DNA of 64,000 nucleotides from Maritimibacter sp. (lineage in GTDB: Bacteria; Pseudomonadota; Alphaproteobacteria; Rhodobacterales; Rhodobacteraceae): the NCBI GenBank assembly GCA_011389895.1, contig JAABTN010000017.1, forward strand, positions 1 through 64,000. The letters are read 5' to 3'. Position 1 is the first letter of the stretch. The number at the start of each line of letters is the position of its first letter. A program made the translations under genes and the position numbers. A model generated the notes under the pieces. That model was not told where the DNA came from. It saw nothing but the letters and a program-made list of their open reading frames with translations, and did not search any database. Of this stretch, positions 25,660-34,363 are shown piece after piece.

Positions 25660-27096
25660 TTATTCGGCGGCGACCCCGGCGGCGGCGGTGTTGAACCGAT
25701 CAAGCATTGCCTGCGCGGCCTCGCGCCCGTCCTTGATCGCCCAGACCACGAGGCTTGCCCCGCGCACGATGTCGCCCACCGCGTAGACACCGTCGAGATC
25801 GGTGGCGCCGGTGCGGAAGTCTGCCTTGACCGTGCCCCAGCGGGTCACTGGCAAATCCTGTTCGCCCCAAAGCGTGGGCAGGTCTTCCGGTTCGAACCCG
25901 AGCGCCTTGATCACGAGGTCGGCCTCTTCGGTGTATTCCTCGCCCTCGATGGGTTCGGGCGAGCGGCGACCGGAGCTGTCGGGTTGACCCAGCCGCATGC
26001 GCTGCACGATCACACCGTTGACCGGATCGCCGGAAAAGCCCTTGGGCGCGGCCATCCAGACGAATTCCACGCCCTCTTCCTCGGCATTGGCCACCTCGCG
26101 TTGCGAGCCGGGCATGTTGGCGCGGTCGCGGCGGTACAGGCATTTCACCGATTTGGCACCCTGCCGCACCGCCGTGCGGACGCAATCCATCGCGGTGTCG
26201 CCCCCGCCGATGACCACGACGCTCTTGCCCTCGGCCCAGAGCGAGCCATCGTCATGTTCCGGCACCTTGTCGCCGAAAGACGCGCGGTTCGACGCGGTGA
26301 GATAGTCGATGGCGCGCACGATCCCGTCGCTGCCAGACCCCGGACCCTGCAATTCGCGGGTCTTGTAGACGCCGGTGGCGATCAGGACGGCGTCATGTTT
26401 TTCGCGAATCTCGGCAAAGCTGATGTCTTCGCCCACGGCGCAATTCATCACGAACTCAACGCCGCCACGTTCCAAAAGCGCGTTGCGGCGCATGACGATG
26501 TCTTTCTCCAGCTTGAAGCCGGGGATGCCATAGGTCATCAGCCCACCCGCGCGGTCATAGCGGTCATAGATCGTGACCTTCACGCCCGCGCGCACGAGCC
26601 AATCTGCCGCGGCAAGCCCACCGGGGCCCGCCCCGATGATCCCCACGCTTTCCGAACGGTCCGCGATCGGTGTGATCTCTTCGACCCAGCCTTCTTCCCA
26701 CGCCGTGTCGGTGATGTATTTCTCGACCGCGCCGATGGTAACGGTGCCGTGCCCGGATTGCTCGATCACGCAATTGCCTTCGCACAGCCGGTCCTGCGGG
26801 CAGATACGCCCACAGATTTCCGGAAACGTGTTGGTTTCCTGGCTAAGCTCATAGGCTTCTTTCAGCCGCCCGGTCGCGGTCATGCGCAGCCAGTCGGGAA
26901 TGTTGTTGTGCAGCGGGCAATGGGTTTGACAATAGGGCACCCCGCATTGGCTGCACCGGCTGGCTTGCTCTTCCGCCTTGGCGTCGGCGTATTCGGCATA
27001 GATTTCGTCGAAATCCTTGCGCCGCACGTCCGCCCCGCGTTTCTCGGGCATGTCGCGTTCGACACTGATGAAAGTGAGCATCGGTTGCTTTGCCAT
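25660..27096 (-). CDS. gltD: Glutamate synthase small subunit
   Basis: A 478-residue flavoprotein that passes electrons from NADPH to GltB. Two N-terminal 4Fe-4S sites are visible (CSQCGVPYCQTHCPLHNNIP; CGRICPQDRLCEGNC), as are the FAD site IGAGPGGLAAADWLVRAG, the NADPH site VIGGGDTAMDCVRTAV and the C-terminal GVYAVGDIVRGASLVVWAI segment. The start MAKQPMLTF fits the family. It is first in the minus-strand gltD/secreted protein/gltB cluster and divergent from uppP across 214 bases. PreT in this window is a paralogue with the same fold. Confidence 0.96.
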   Translation of the reverse strand: MAKQPMLTFISVERDMPEKRGADVRRKDFDEIYAEYADAKAEEQASRCSQCGVPYCQTHCPLHNNIPDWLRMTATGRLKEAYELSQETNTFPEICGRICPQDRLCEGNCVIEQSGHGTVTIGAVEKYITDTAWEEGWVEEITPIADRSESVGIIGAGPGGLAAADWLVRAGVKVTIYDRYDRAGGLMTYGIPGFKLEKDIVMRRNALLERGGVEFVMNCAVGEDISFAEIREKHDAVLIATGVYKTRELQGPGSGSDGIVRAIDYLTASNRASFGDKVPEHDDGSLWAEGKSVVVIGGGDTAMDCVRTAVRQGAKSVKCLYRRDRANMPGSQREVANAEEEGVEFVWMAAPKGFSGDPVNGVIVQRMRLGQPDSSGRRSPEPIEGEEYTEEADLVIKALGFEPEDLPTLWGEQDLPVTRWGTVKADFRTGATDLDGVYAVGDIVRGASLVVWAIKDGREAAQAMLDRFNTAAAGVAAE

Positions 27097-27310
27097 GACG
27101 TCCTCCGTTCTTCGGATCGGTGTTCTAACAGGGATTTCGGAAAAGAAAAGGCATTAATACTGACCTAAATAGTGGAAATTTTGTGAAACAGCGCAACCGA
27201 TTGTCCGTTCTGGAGGAATTATAAGTCACTACATATGACCTAAAATTCCGCTTTCCTTTGATTCCCAAATGGTTAGCTTTGCGCAACACTGTATCTGGAC
27301 ACCGCCGCCC

Positions 27311-28114
27311 ATGACCTTCTTCAATCTCCTGATCATTGCCTTGATTCAGGGTCTTACCGAATTCCTGCCGGTGTCGTCGTCCGGGCACCTGATTCTCCTT
27401 CCCGCGCTCACCGGGATGCAGGACCAGGGGCAGTTCATAGATGTCGCCGTTCATGTCGGCACGCTCGGGGCCGTCATCATGTTTTTCTGGTCCGATGTGG
27501 CCGAGGCCCTGCGCGGCGTGCCCCGGATGCTGACCGGGCGGATCGACACGCCCGGCGCGAAGCTCGCCTTCCTGCTCGCGGTCGCGACGGTGCCCGTGAT
27601 GGTGTTCGGGTTGATCCTGAAGGCAACCGGGCTTGCCGATGCGATGCGCTCGGTCACGGTGATCGGGTGGACCATGCTGATCTTCGGTCTCGTGCTTTAC
27701 TGGGCCGATCAGAAAGGCGGAGTCGAGAAGACCGGCAGGGATTGGTCGCTGCGGGACGCGGTGATCATGGGGCTGTGGCAGGCCATCGCCCTGATCCCCG
27801 GCACGTCGCGGTCAGGTGCCACCATCTCGGGTGCGCGGGCTTTGGGCTACAGGCGCGAGGACGGCACCCGGATCGCCATGCTCATGTCGATCCCCACGAT
27901 CATCGCCTCGGGTCTTCTTCTCGGGCTGGAGGTCGCGGGGCAGGCGGATTGGGCGGCGCTGCGCACCGGAGCGATCGCGGCGGGAATGGCCTTTGTCGCC
28001 GCCTTTGCCGCCCTTGCCTTCATGATGCGGCTCTTGCGCGCGGTGAGCTTCACACCTTACGTGATCTACCGCGTGATCCTAGGCATCGTCTTGTTGGCGA
28101 TCGCCTATACCTGA
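27311..28114 (+). CDS. uppP: Undecaprenyl-diphosphatase
   Basis: A 267-residue BacA/UppP-type integral membrane enzyme with seven to eight helices. Catalytic signature segments are LTEFLPVSSSGHLILLP and PGTSRSGATISGA. It dephosphorylates undecaprenyl diphosphate to regenerate the lipid carrier for peptidoglycan and other envelope polymers, and over-production gives bacitracin resistance in other bacteria. ATG 27311 (MTFFNLLIIALIQG) is the family start; the frame from 27269 would add 14 residues. It converges on the NDUFA9-like gene, with a repeat element between. Confidence 0.94.
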   Translation: MTFFNLLIIALIQGLTEFLPVSSSGHLILLPALTGMQDQGQFIDVAVHVGTLGAVIMFFWSDVAEALRGVPRMLTGRIDTPGAKLAFLLAVATVPVMVFGLILKATGLADAMRSVTVIGWTMLIFGLVLYWADQKGGVEKTGRDWSLRDAVIMGLWQAIALIPGTSRSGATISGARALGYRREDGTRIAMLMSIPTIIASGLLLGLEVAGQADWAALRTGAIAAGMAFVAAFAALAFMMRLLRAVSFTPYVIYRVILGIVLLAIAYT

Positions 28115-28149
28115 GGCAGCCCGATCGAGCGGCTGCGCCGCACATGAAA

Positions 28150-28218
28150 AGCCGACCCTTCCCATGGAAGGATCGGCGGTGTGCCTCCGGCGGAGGTATT
28201 TTCAAAACGATGAAAGGG
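28150..28218 (+). repeat. Dispersed 69-nt intergenic element, copy 1
   Basis: A 69-base unit runs from AGCCGACCC to ATGAAAGGG. It contains an interrupted hairpin (GCCGA..CCTTCC/GGAAGG..TCGGC), then the short palindrome CCTCCGGCGGAGG followed by TATTTTCAAAACGATGAA. A copy of the same length and about 90% identity lies in the opposite orientation at 40047-40115. Both sit between convergent genes and close to stop codons. It probably works as a bidirectional terminator or REP-like element. Confidence 0.8.
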
Positions 28219-29199
28219 TCAGCCGCGCAGGTCGCGGGCCGAGGCGGTGATATCGGCATATTGCCCGGTCGGGCGGAAGCGCCAGAGATAATCGGGCAGG
28301 ATGATCTCGGTCGCGGTTGGCGTGATGCCGAGATCGACAAGCGTCCTGGCCCCGTCGCTGACCACGTTGTCGGTCTTCAGGCTGGTCACCTGGTCGCGCG
28401 AGATCGGCATGGTGAAAAGCCGCCCCGTCACGCTGTTCAAGAAATCGAACACCCGGCCCATGATCGTGGCGATCCAGAACGGGATGTTGAGCACGAGGCG
28501 GCGACGCTGCACCACCTGCAACATCTCCTGCATCAGGTCGCGGAAGGTCGAGACATCGGGTCCGCCAAGTTCGTAGATCCCCGGTGCTGCGATGCCCGTT
28601 GCGCCCTTTTCGGCGGCCTCGGCGACGTTGTCGACGTAGACCGGCTGGAATTTCGTGTTGCCGCCGACCACCGGCAGGACCGGGCCGAAGCGCGTCATGC
28701 CCGCGAAGCGGTTGAAGAACCCGTCTTCCTTTCCGAAGATCACCGAGGGGCGCAGGATCACCGCGTCGGGGAAATGGGTGAGAATGCCCTCTTCGCCCAG
28801 CCCCTTGGAGCGGGCATAAAGGCTTGCCCCGTTCACATCGGCGCCGATGGCCGAGATATGGACGAGCGTTGAGACGCCTTCTTCGGCCGCGAGGCGCGCG
28901 ACGCGTTCGGCCCCTTCGTGCTGGACGGCGTCGAAGTTGTTCTTGCCCCCCTTGTCGAAGGTCCCAACGCAGTTCACGACAGCGTCCGCCCCGGCCATCG
29001 CGGCGGCGACCGAGGCATCGTCACGGATGTTGCAAAGGACCGGGACGACCTGACCAACAACGCCGTAAGGTTTCACGAACAGCGCCTCGTTCGGTCGGCG
29101 CACGGCCACGCGCACCCGCCAACCTGCCTTTGCCATGCGACGGGCGATATAGCGCCCCACGAACCCAGAACCGCCGTAGATGGTGACGAGTTTCGACAT
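28219..29199 (-). CDS. Complex I NDUFA9 subunit family protein (atypical SDR)
   Basis: A 326-residue NAD(P)-binding protein: Rossmann start VTIYGGSGFVGRYIARRMAK (GGSGFVG), GADAVVNCVGTFDKGGKN, VHISAIGADVNGASLYARSK, AVILRPSVIFGKEDGFFNRF and VYVDNVAEA. This is the atypical-SDR group related to the mitochondrial complex I accessory subunit NDUFA9, common as a stand-alone gene in alphaproteobacteria. A role in respiratory complex assembly or quinone metabolism is often assumed, not shown. ATG 29199 has an AGGAGA ribosome site. No nuo genes are nearby. Confidence 0.85.
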   Translation of the reverse strand: MSKLVTIYGGSGFVGRYIARRMAKAGWRVRVAVRRPNEALFVKPYGVVGQVVPVLCNIRDDASVAAAMAGADAVVNCVGTFDKGGKNNFDAVQHEGAERVARLAAEEGVSTLVHISAIGADVNGASLYARSKGLGEEGILTHFPDAVILRPSVIFGKEDGFFNRFAGMTRFGPVLPVVGGNTKFQPVYVDNVAEAAEKGATGIAAPGIYELGGPDVSTFRDLMQEMLQVVQRRRLVLNIPFWIATIMGRVFDFLNSVTGRLFTMPISRDQVTSLKTDNVVSDGARTLVDLGITPTATEIILPDYLWRFRPTGQYADITASARDLRG

Positions 29200-29339
29200 C
29201 CCGATCTCCTCATGTATTCGCCCTCTTCCATAGCCCCCGCGCGGACTGTGAACAAGGCGAATTGCCGGTCGAACCAATCCCGTGCGAATCCCGTTGACAC
29301 CCTGAAACCCAGCCGCTACACGCCCTCCTCACGACACCT

Positions 29340-29426
29340 GCCCAGGTGGCGGAATTGGTAGACGCGCTAGCTTCAGGTGCTAGTGTCTGTATGGACGTGG
29401 AGGTTCGAGTCCTCTCCTGGGCACCA
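29340..29426 (+). tRNA. tRNA-Leu (CAG anticodon)
   Basis: An 87-base gene with acceptor arms GCCCAGG/CCTGGGC, D arm GCGGAATTGGTAGACGC, anticodon arm CTAGC-TTCAGGT-GCTAG (anticodon CAG, reading CUG), a long class II variable arm, T arm GAGGTTCGAGTCCTC and encoded CCA. All stems pair. A decayed integrase start lies 64 bases downstream, so the 3' end has probably served as an integration site. Confidence 0.96.
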
Positions 29427-29489
29427 GTTCTCCAAGGTAAGCCACTGTTTTCCCTCGAGTTTAGATCAGGGATGCAGGAGGCGTCGACC

Positions 29490-29717
29490 ATGCCGGAGAG
29501 CACCACAGCAGCCTTCACATTTATTAAGGCAGGGGTTTTCTACTTCACGCGGCGAGTGCCGCACGACCTTTCCCACCACTGCACTGCACGGCGCATCTGC
29601 GCTGCGGCGGCATCGGTGTTCATGCCGCGCTCAGGTCTTCATCATGCGCCACCCTGTCTGCCTATCCTTCGGGCAGGGGTGAAAATTGCTGCGGTGCAGA
29701 TAAAATTTACCATTTGA
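29490..29717 (+). pseudogene. Remnant of a tyrosine-type integrase N terminus
   Basis: A well-placed AGGAGG ribosome site and ATG begin a 75-codon frame. Residues ~10-34 (FTFIKAGVFYFTRRVPHDLS plus the HH-x-R continuation) look like the N-terminal domain found at the start of many proteobacterial tyrosine recombinases. After about residue 37 the similarity stops and the frame becomes unrelated residues before a stop; no catalytic domain follows in any frame. It lies 64 bases downstream of tRNA-Leu in the same orientation, the usual position of an island integrase. The rest of the 346-base gap before preT holds only a RutR-like operator. Confidence 0.55.
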
Positions 29718-29721
29718 TAAA
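29706..29721 (+). promoter_or_regulatory. RutR-like operator upstream of preT
   Basis: TTTACCATTTGATAAA is a near-palindrome and matches 11 of 14 defined positions of the RutR consensus TTGACCANNTGGTCAA known from Escherichia coli. It lies 52 bases upstream of the preT start. A better match lies at 32512. Confidence 0.5.
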
Positions 29722-29772
29722 AAAACTAACCCGTGTCAGCGTGTCGGAAAGACCAAGCACAGGGAGACAGCC

Positions 29773-31095
29773 ATGGCACCTTCTCCGACGACGCCAGGTA
29801 TCGTTGCGGGACGCGTAGAAACCGATGTTTTGGCGCAGAACTTTTCCGATCTTCATCCGCCGCTCGACGCGCACGAGGCCTTCGTGGCCGCGGACCGGTG
29901 TTATTTCTGCTACGATGCGCCCTGCATGGAGGCCTGTCCGACCGCGATCGACATTCCGTTGTTCATTCGCCAGATCCTGACAGGCACGCCCGAAGCGGCG
30001 GCGAAGACCATTCTGGATCAGAACATTCTGGGCGGCATGTGTGCCCGGGTCTGTCCCACCGAAACCCTGTGCGAAGAAGTCTGCGTGCGCGAAACGGCCG
30101 AGGGCGAGCCGGTTCAGATCGGGCGCCTGCAACGCTTTGCAACGGACACGCTGATGTGGAACGGGCCACAGCCCTATACGCGGATGGCGCCCACGGGCAG
30201 AACGGTGGCCGTGGTCGGGGCTGGTCCCGCCGGGCTTGCCTGTGCCCACCGGCTGGCGATGTATGGCCACGAGGTCACGCTGTTCGATGCGCGCCCCAAG
30301 GCGGGCGGGCTGAACGAATTTGGCATCGCGTCCTACAAGAGCGTCGATGATTTCGCGTCGCGCGAGGTGGATTGGCTGCTCGGGATCGGCGGAATTGATC
30401 TCAAACTCGGGGAGGCGTTGGGAAACACCCTGCACCTCGAAAACCTTGCGAAAGACCATGACGCCGTGTTCCTCGGCCTTGGGCTGGTCGATACCAATGA
30501 CCTTGGGATCGTGGGCGAAGCGACCGAGGGTGTATCGGATGCCGTGGATTTCATCGAGACGCTGCGCCAGACCGATGATCTTGCGACCCTGCCCGTCGGG
30601 CGGCGCGTGGTGGTGATCGGCGGGGGTATGACCGCCATTGATGCCGCCACGCAGGCAAAGCTTCTTGGTGCCGAAGAGGTGTCCTTGGTCTATCGTCGGG
30701 GCAAGGACCGGATGCCCGCCTCGTTCTATGAACAGGATCTCGCGGCGCAAAAGGGCGTGCGCCTGATTTTCAACGCCGCCCCGTCGAAGATCATCGGCGG
30801 CGACCGGGTCGAGGCGGTCGAATTTGCTTATACCGACGATGCGGCGGCCCCCACGGGCGAAAGCTTTACCCTTCCCGCCGACCAGGTGTTCAAGGCCATC
30901 GGTCAAACGCTGGGCGATGCGCAGGGATTGAAGCTCGAAGGGCGCAAGATCGCGGTCAAAGAGGGTGGGCGCACAACCCGGTCCGGCGTCTGGGCGGGCG
31001 GAGATTGCGCCGCCGGCGGCGATGACCTGACCGTTACCGCCGTGGCCGAAGGCCGCGACGCCGCCGAAGACATTCATGCAACGCTGATGGGGTGA
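29773..31095 (+). CDS. preT: NAD-dependent dihydropyrimidine dehydrogenase subunit PreT
   Basis: A 440-residue flavoprotein related to GltD: N-terminal iron-sulfur cysteines (CYFCYDAPCMEACP; CARVCPTETLCEEVC), the FAD site VVGAGPAGLACAHRLAMYG, the NAD(P) site VVIGGGMTAIDAATQAKLLG and the C-terminal GVWAGGDCAAGGDDLT. Together with PreA it reduces uracil and thymine to the 5,6-dihydro forms using NADH, the first step of reductive pyrimidine breakdown. A GGGAGA ribosome site precedes the ATG. A RutR-like operator lies just upstream. It starts the pyrimidine catabolic block. Confidence 0.92.
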   Translation: MAPSPTTPGIVAGRVETDVLAQNFSDLHPPLDAHEAFVAADRCYFCYDAPCMEACPTAIDIPLFIRQILTGTPEAAAKTILDQNILGGMCARVCPTETLCEEVCVRETAEGEPVQIGRLQRFATDTLMWNGPQPYTRMAPTGRTVAVVGAGPAGLACAHRLAMYGHEVTLFDARPKAGGLNEFGIASYKSVDDFASREVDWLLGIGGIDLKLGEALGNTLHLENLAKDHDAVFLGLGLVDTNDLGIVGEATEGVSDAVDFIETLRQTDDLATLPVGRRVVVIGGGMTAIDAATQAKLLGAEEVSLVYRRGKDRMPASFYEQDLAAQKGVRLIFNAAPSKIIGGDRVEAVEFAYTDDAAAPTGESFTLPADQVFKAIGQTLGDAQGLKLEGRKIAVKEGGRTTRSGVWAGGDCAAGGDDLTVTAVAEGRDAAEDIHATLMG

Positions 31096-31140
31096 GGCGT
31101 CTCGCCCCCCATCCGCGCCACAGCTAAGGAGACCCGAGCC

Positions 31141-32469
31141 ATGGCAGACCTCACCACAGACTTCGTCGGGATCAAATCCCCAAACCCCTTCTGGCTGGCC
31201 TCGGCCCCGCCGACAGACAAGGAATACAACGTCCGCCGCGCCTTCGAGGCAGGTTGGGGCGGGGTTGTCTGGAAAACGCTCGGCGAGGAAGGACCACCGG
31301 TCGTCAACGTGTCCGGGCCACGTTATGGCGCGATCTGGGGCGCGGACCGGCGGCTTCTTGGGCTGAACAACATCGAGCTGATCACCGACCGCCCGTTGCA
31401 GACCAACCTTGATGAGATCAAGCGGGTCAAGGCCGATTACCCGGACCGCGCCGTGGTCGTATCGCTCATGGTGCCGCTGGACGAGGATGCTTGGCGCAAG
31501 ATCCTTGAGCGTGTGGGTGAAACCGGGGCGGACGGTGTCGAATTGAATTTCGGCTGTCCACACGGGATGGCCGAACGGGGCATGGGCTCTGCCGTGGGGC
31601 AGGTCCCGGAATACGTGGGCCGCATCACCGAATGGGTGAAAAAGCACTCGGACCTGCCATGTATCGTGAAGCTTACGCCGAACATTGCCGATATCACCAT
31701 GCCCGCACAGGCCGCGAAGGAAGGTGGGGCGGACGCGGTGTCGATGATCAACACGATCAATTCGATCACCTCCGTGAACCTTGATGACATGTGCCCGGAG
31801 CCGATGATTGATGGCATGGGCACCCATGGCGGCTATTGCGGACCGGCGGTGAAGCCCATCGCGATGCACATGGTGGCCGAGGTCGCGCGAAACCCGAACA
31901 CCGCAGGCCTTCCGATGTCGGCGATCGGCGGCATCACCACGTGGCGCGACGCGGCCGAGTTCATGGCGCTGGGCGCGGGCAATGCACAGGTGTGCACCGC
32001 CGCGATGACCTATGGGTTCAAGATCGTGCAGGAAATGATCTCGGGTCTTAGCCAGTGGATGGATGAGAAAGGGTACGAATCGACCGCCGATTTCATCGGC
32101 GGAGCCACGCCGCGTGTCACCGATTGGCAGAACCTGAACCTCGATTATGTCACCAAGGCCGAGATCAACGAAGATCTGTGTATCAAATGCGGGCGCTGCT
32201 ATGCCGCCTGCGAGGATACCTCGCATCAAGCGATCGAAATGGGGCCGGACCGGACCTTTACCGTGAAGGACGAGGAATGTGTCGCCTGCAATCTTTGCGT
32301 GAACGTCTGCCCGGTTGACGGCTGCATCACCATGCGACGCCTCGAACCGGGTGAAACCGATCTGCGCACCGGCATGGTCGTGCCTGCCGAAGACGACAAG
32401 CGCACGTGGCTTCAACATCCCAACAACCCGGATGGCGATCCCTTGGCGTGCATTTCGCGCGGGCAGTGA
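31141..32469 (+). CDS. preA: NAD-dependent dihydropyrimidine dehydrogenase subunit PreA
   Basis: A 442-residue protein with an FMN-binding dihydroorotate dehydrogenase-like barrel (NPFWLASAPPTDKEYNVRRA; GVELNFGCPHGMAERGMG, containing the likely catalytic Cys; MSAIGGITTWRDAAEFMALG). Two C-terminal 4Fe-4S clusters follow (CIKCGRCYAACEDTSHQ; CVACNLCVNVCPVDGC). It holds the pyrimidine site and receives electrons from PreT. It follows preT by 45 bases with a GGAG-type site. Dihydropyrimidinase and an amidohydrolase encoded downstream complete the path to beta-amino acids. Confidence 0.94.
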   Translation: MADLTTDFVGIKSPNPFWLASAPPTDKEYNVRRAFEAGWGGVVWKTLGEEGPPVVNVSGPRYGAIWGADRRLLGLNNIELITDRPLQTNLDEIKRVKADYPDRAVVVSLMVPLDEDAWRKILERVGETGADGVELNFGCPHGMAERGMGSAVGQVPEYVGRITEWVKKHSDLPCIVKLTPNIADITMPAQAAKEGGADAVSMINTINSITSVNLDDMCPEPMIDGMGTHGGYCGPAVKPIAMHMVAEVARNPNTAGLPMSAIGGITTWRDAAEFMALGAGNAQVCTAAMTYGFKIVQEMISGLSQWMDEKGYESTADFIGGATPRVTDWQNLNLDYVTKAEINEDLCIKCGRCYAACEDTSHQAIEMGPDRTFTVKDEECVACNLCVNVCPVDGCITMRRLEPGETDLRTGMVVPAEDDKRTWLQHPNNPDGDPLACISRGQ

Positions 32470-32511
32470 GGTTGCGCGTTTGACAGGTGCGGGGCGTGTG
32501 ATAGCGTCGTT

Positions 32512-32527
32512 TTAACCGATTGGTCAA
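32512..32527 (+). promoter_or_regulatory. RutR-like operator between preA and the amidohydrolase gene
   Basis: TTAACCGATTGGTCAA matches 12 of 14 defined positions of the RutR consensus TTGACCANNTGGTCAA and is itself nearly palindromic. It is 43 bases after the preA stop, in the 273-base gap before the amidohydrolase gene. It suggests a second regulated promoter for the downstream genes. No rutR gene is in the window. Confidence 0.6.
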
Positions 32528-32742
32528 ACATCGAAAAATCGCCACGGCCCCAGCGAAAAAAGGGGCCGGGCACCACGACAGGGAAACGGGCAGTGGCCTT
32601 GTGACAAGATCACGCGCCCGTAGGTACCCAGCGGACGACCGCTTTGCAGGCGTCTCCCGTTTTCCTGCCGCCTTTATTTTGGGCGCGGCGCCCTTGCTAT
32701 GGGCATCATGCCCGGCTGCGACAAGAAGGACAGGAGAACGAC

Positions 32743-33993
32743 ATGCCCGCACCAGGTGAAAACATCCGCATCAACGCCGACCGGCTTTGGGACAGCATCA
32801 TGGAAATGGCCAAGATCGGGCCGGGCGTGGCGGGTGGCAACAATCGCCAGACCCTGACAGACGCCGACGCCGAAGGCCGCGCGCTGTTTCAGAAATGGTG
32901 CGACGCGGCGGGGTGTTCGATGGGGGTCGATACCATGGGCAACATGTTCGCGACACGCCCCGGCGAAGACCCCGACGCGCTTCCGGTCTATATCGGCTCG
33001 CACCTCGACACGCAGCCGACGGGGGGCAAATACGACGGTGTGCTGGGCGTTCTCGGCGGGCTGGAAGCGGTGCGCACGCTGAACGATCTGGGCATCAAGA
33101 CCAAGCATCCCATCGTGATCGCCAACTGGACCAACGAAGAGGGCACGCGCTTTGCCCCGGCGATGCTTGCCTCGGGCGTCTTCGCGGGCGTTCACACGCA
33201 GGACTGGGCCTATGGGCGCGAGGATGCGGAAGGCAAGACATTCGGGGATGAATTGAAGCGCATCGGCTGGGTCGGCGACGAAGAGGTCGGCGCGCGCAAG
33301 ATGCACGCGATGTTCGAGCTTCACATTGAACAGGGTCCGATCCTGGAAGCCGAGGGCAAGGATGTGGGGGTCGTGACCCATGGTCAGGGGCTGTCCTGGA
33401 CGCAAGTCACCGTCACCGGGAAGGAAGCGCACACAGGCTCGACCCCGATGCCGATGCGCAAGAACGCGGGGCTTGGCATGGCGCGGATCCTCGACCTTGT
33501 GGACGAGATCGCGCTGAGCCATGCGCCCAACGCGGTCGGGGCCGCGGGCCATATCGAGGTTCATCCGAATTCGCGCAACGTGATCCCCGGCAAGGCGATC
33601 TTCACGGTCGATTTCCGCCACCCGGAGCTTGACGTGATCACCGACATGGAAAAACGGCTCGATGCCGGTGCGAAAAAGATCTGCAAGGAGATGGGGCTGG
33701 AGGTCGCGCTTGAAAAGGTCGGCGGCTTCGACCCGGTCGCCTTCGACGAAGGCTGTGTCACTGCCGTGCGCAACGCGGCCGAGCGGTTGGGCTACAGCCA
33801 CCGCGACCTGATCTCGGGCGCGGGCCACGATGCTTGCTGGATCAACCAGGTCGCGCCAACGGCGATGATCATGTGCCCCTGTGTCGATGGCCTGTCGCAC
33901 AACGAGGCCGAAGAAATATCGAAAGACTGGGCCACCGCCGGGGCCGAGGTCATGTTCCACGCCGCCCTTGAGACCGCCGAGATCGTATCGTGA
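32743..33993 (+). CDS. hyuC: M20-family amidohydrolase, probable beta-ureidopropionase / N-carbamoyl-amino acid hydrolase
   Basis: A 416-residue di-zinc hydrolase of the allantoate/N-carbamoyl amino acid group: GSHLDTQPTGGKYDGVLGVL, NEEGTRFAPAMLASGVF, ELHIEQGPILEAEG, GKEAHTGSTPM and SGAGHDACWI. Next to hydA and preTA the likely substrate is N-carbamoyl-beta-alanine or N-carbamoyl-beta-aminoisobutyrate, giving the beta-amino acid, ammonia and carbon dioxide. Allantoate is a less likely substrate as no purine-ring genes are close. ATG 32743 has an AGGAGA site; the frame from 32644 lacks one. The symbol is tentative. Confidence 0.88.
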   Translation: MPAPGENIRINADRLWDSIMEMAKIGPGVAGGNNRQTLTDADAEGRALFQKWCDAAGCSMGVDTMGNMFATRPGEDPDALPVYIGSHLDTQPTGGKYDGVLGVLGGLEAVRTLNDLGIKTKHPIVIANWTNEEGTRFAPAMLASGVFAGVHTQDWAYGREDAEGKTFGDELKRIGWVGDEEVGARKMHAMFELHIEQGPILEAEGKDVGVVTHGQGLSWTQVTVTGKEAHTGSTPMPMRKNAGLGMARILDLVDEIALSHAPNAVGAAGHIEVHPNSRNVIPGKAIFTVDFRHPELDVITDMEKRLDAGAKKICKEMGLEVALEKVGGFDPVAFDEGCVTAVRNAAERLGYSHRDLISGAGHDACWINQVAPTAMIMCPCVDGLSHNEAEEISKDWATAGAEVMFHAALETAEIVS

Positions 33994-34021
33994 AACCCGC
34001 CGTCCCCACCGGAGGCCTTCG

Positions 34022-34363
34022 ATGACACTTCAGGCTGACCCACGCGAAATCGCGCATATCAAGCGAAAGCTCGACGCCGAGATCGCGGGGTATGATCCGG
34101 TGACGGCGCATGCGGGTTTTGCCGATCTAAATGCGGCCCGTTTCGCGGCCTTCAAGACCGCCCTGATCGAGCCCGAGTTGATGGAGGTGAACCTGCCCGG
34201 CGGGATCACCGATCACGCTTGGGCGGTCACCACCCGTCAAGGCCCCTACCGTGTGTTCTGGCTGCCGTGGTCCGATGTCTTCTCGCTCGCCGTTGAGAGC
34301 AAATTCGGCCCCTGCGACATCTCGGTCCATGGCGATGCCATCGGCTGCTTTTCAAGCGTGTGA
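34022..34363 (+). CDS. Small protein of unknown function in the pyrimidine catabolism operon
   Basis: A 113-residue soluble protein, starting MTLQADPREIAHIKRKLDAE. It has a helical N-terminal half and a beta-rich C-terminal half (TTRQGPYRVFWLPWSDVFSL; FGPCDISVHGDAIGCFSSV). No signal peptide or membrane segment, and no domain I recognise. It has a GGAGG site and begins 28 bases after the amidohydrolase stop, so it is in the same transcript; hydA follows after 162 bases. The position suggests a role in pyrimidine or hydantoin breakdown, but this is inference. Confidence 0.72.
   Translation: MTLQADPREIAHIKRKLDAEIAGYDPVTAHAGFADLNAARFAAFKTALIEPELMEVNLPGGITDHAWAVTTRQGPYRVFWLPWSDVFSLAVESKFGPCDISVHGDAIGCFSSV

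Noticed and set aside
27161-27244. TGACCTAAA twice, 75 bases apart, in the gltD-uppP divergent region
   Set aside because: A 9-base direct repeat in an AT-rich intergenic region can occur by chance, there is no dyad, and the spacing does not suggest a known regulator.
29707-32418. A 903-codon minus-strand open frame over preT and preA
   Set aside because: Antisense shadow of two well-recognised genes, with composition-driven residues and no domain.
32520-32759. A 79-codon frame between preA and the amidohydrolase gene
   Set aside because: There is no ribosome site, its composition is like other shadow frames, and it overlaps the true amidohydrolase start. The gap is better explained by the RutR-like site and a promoter.
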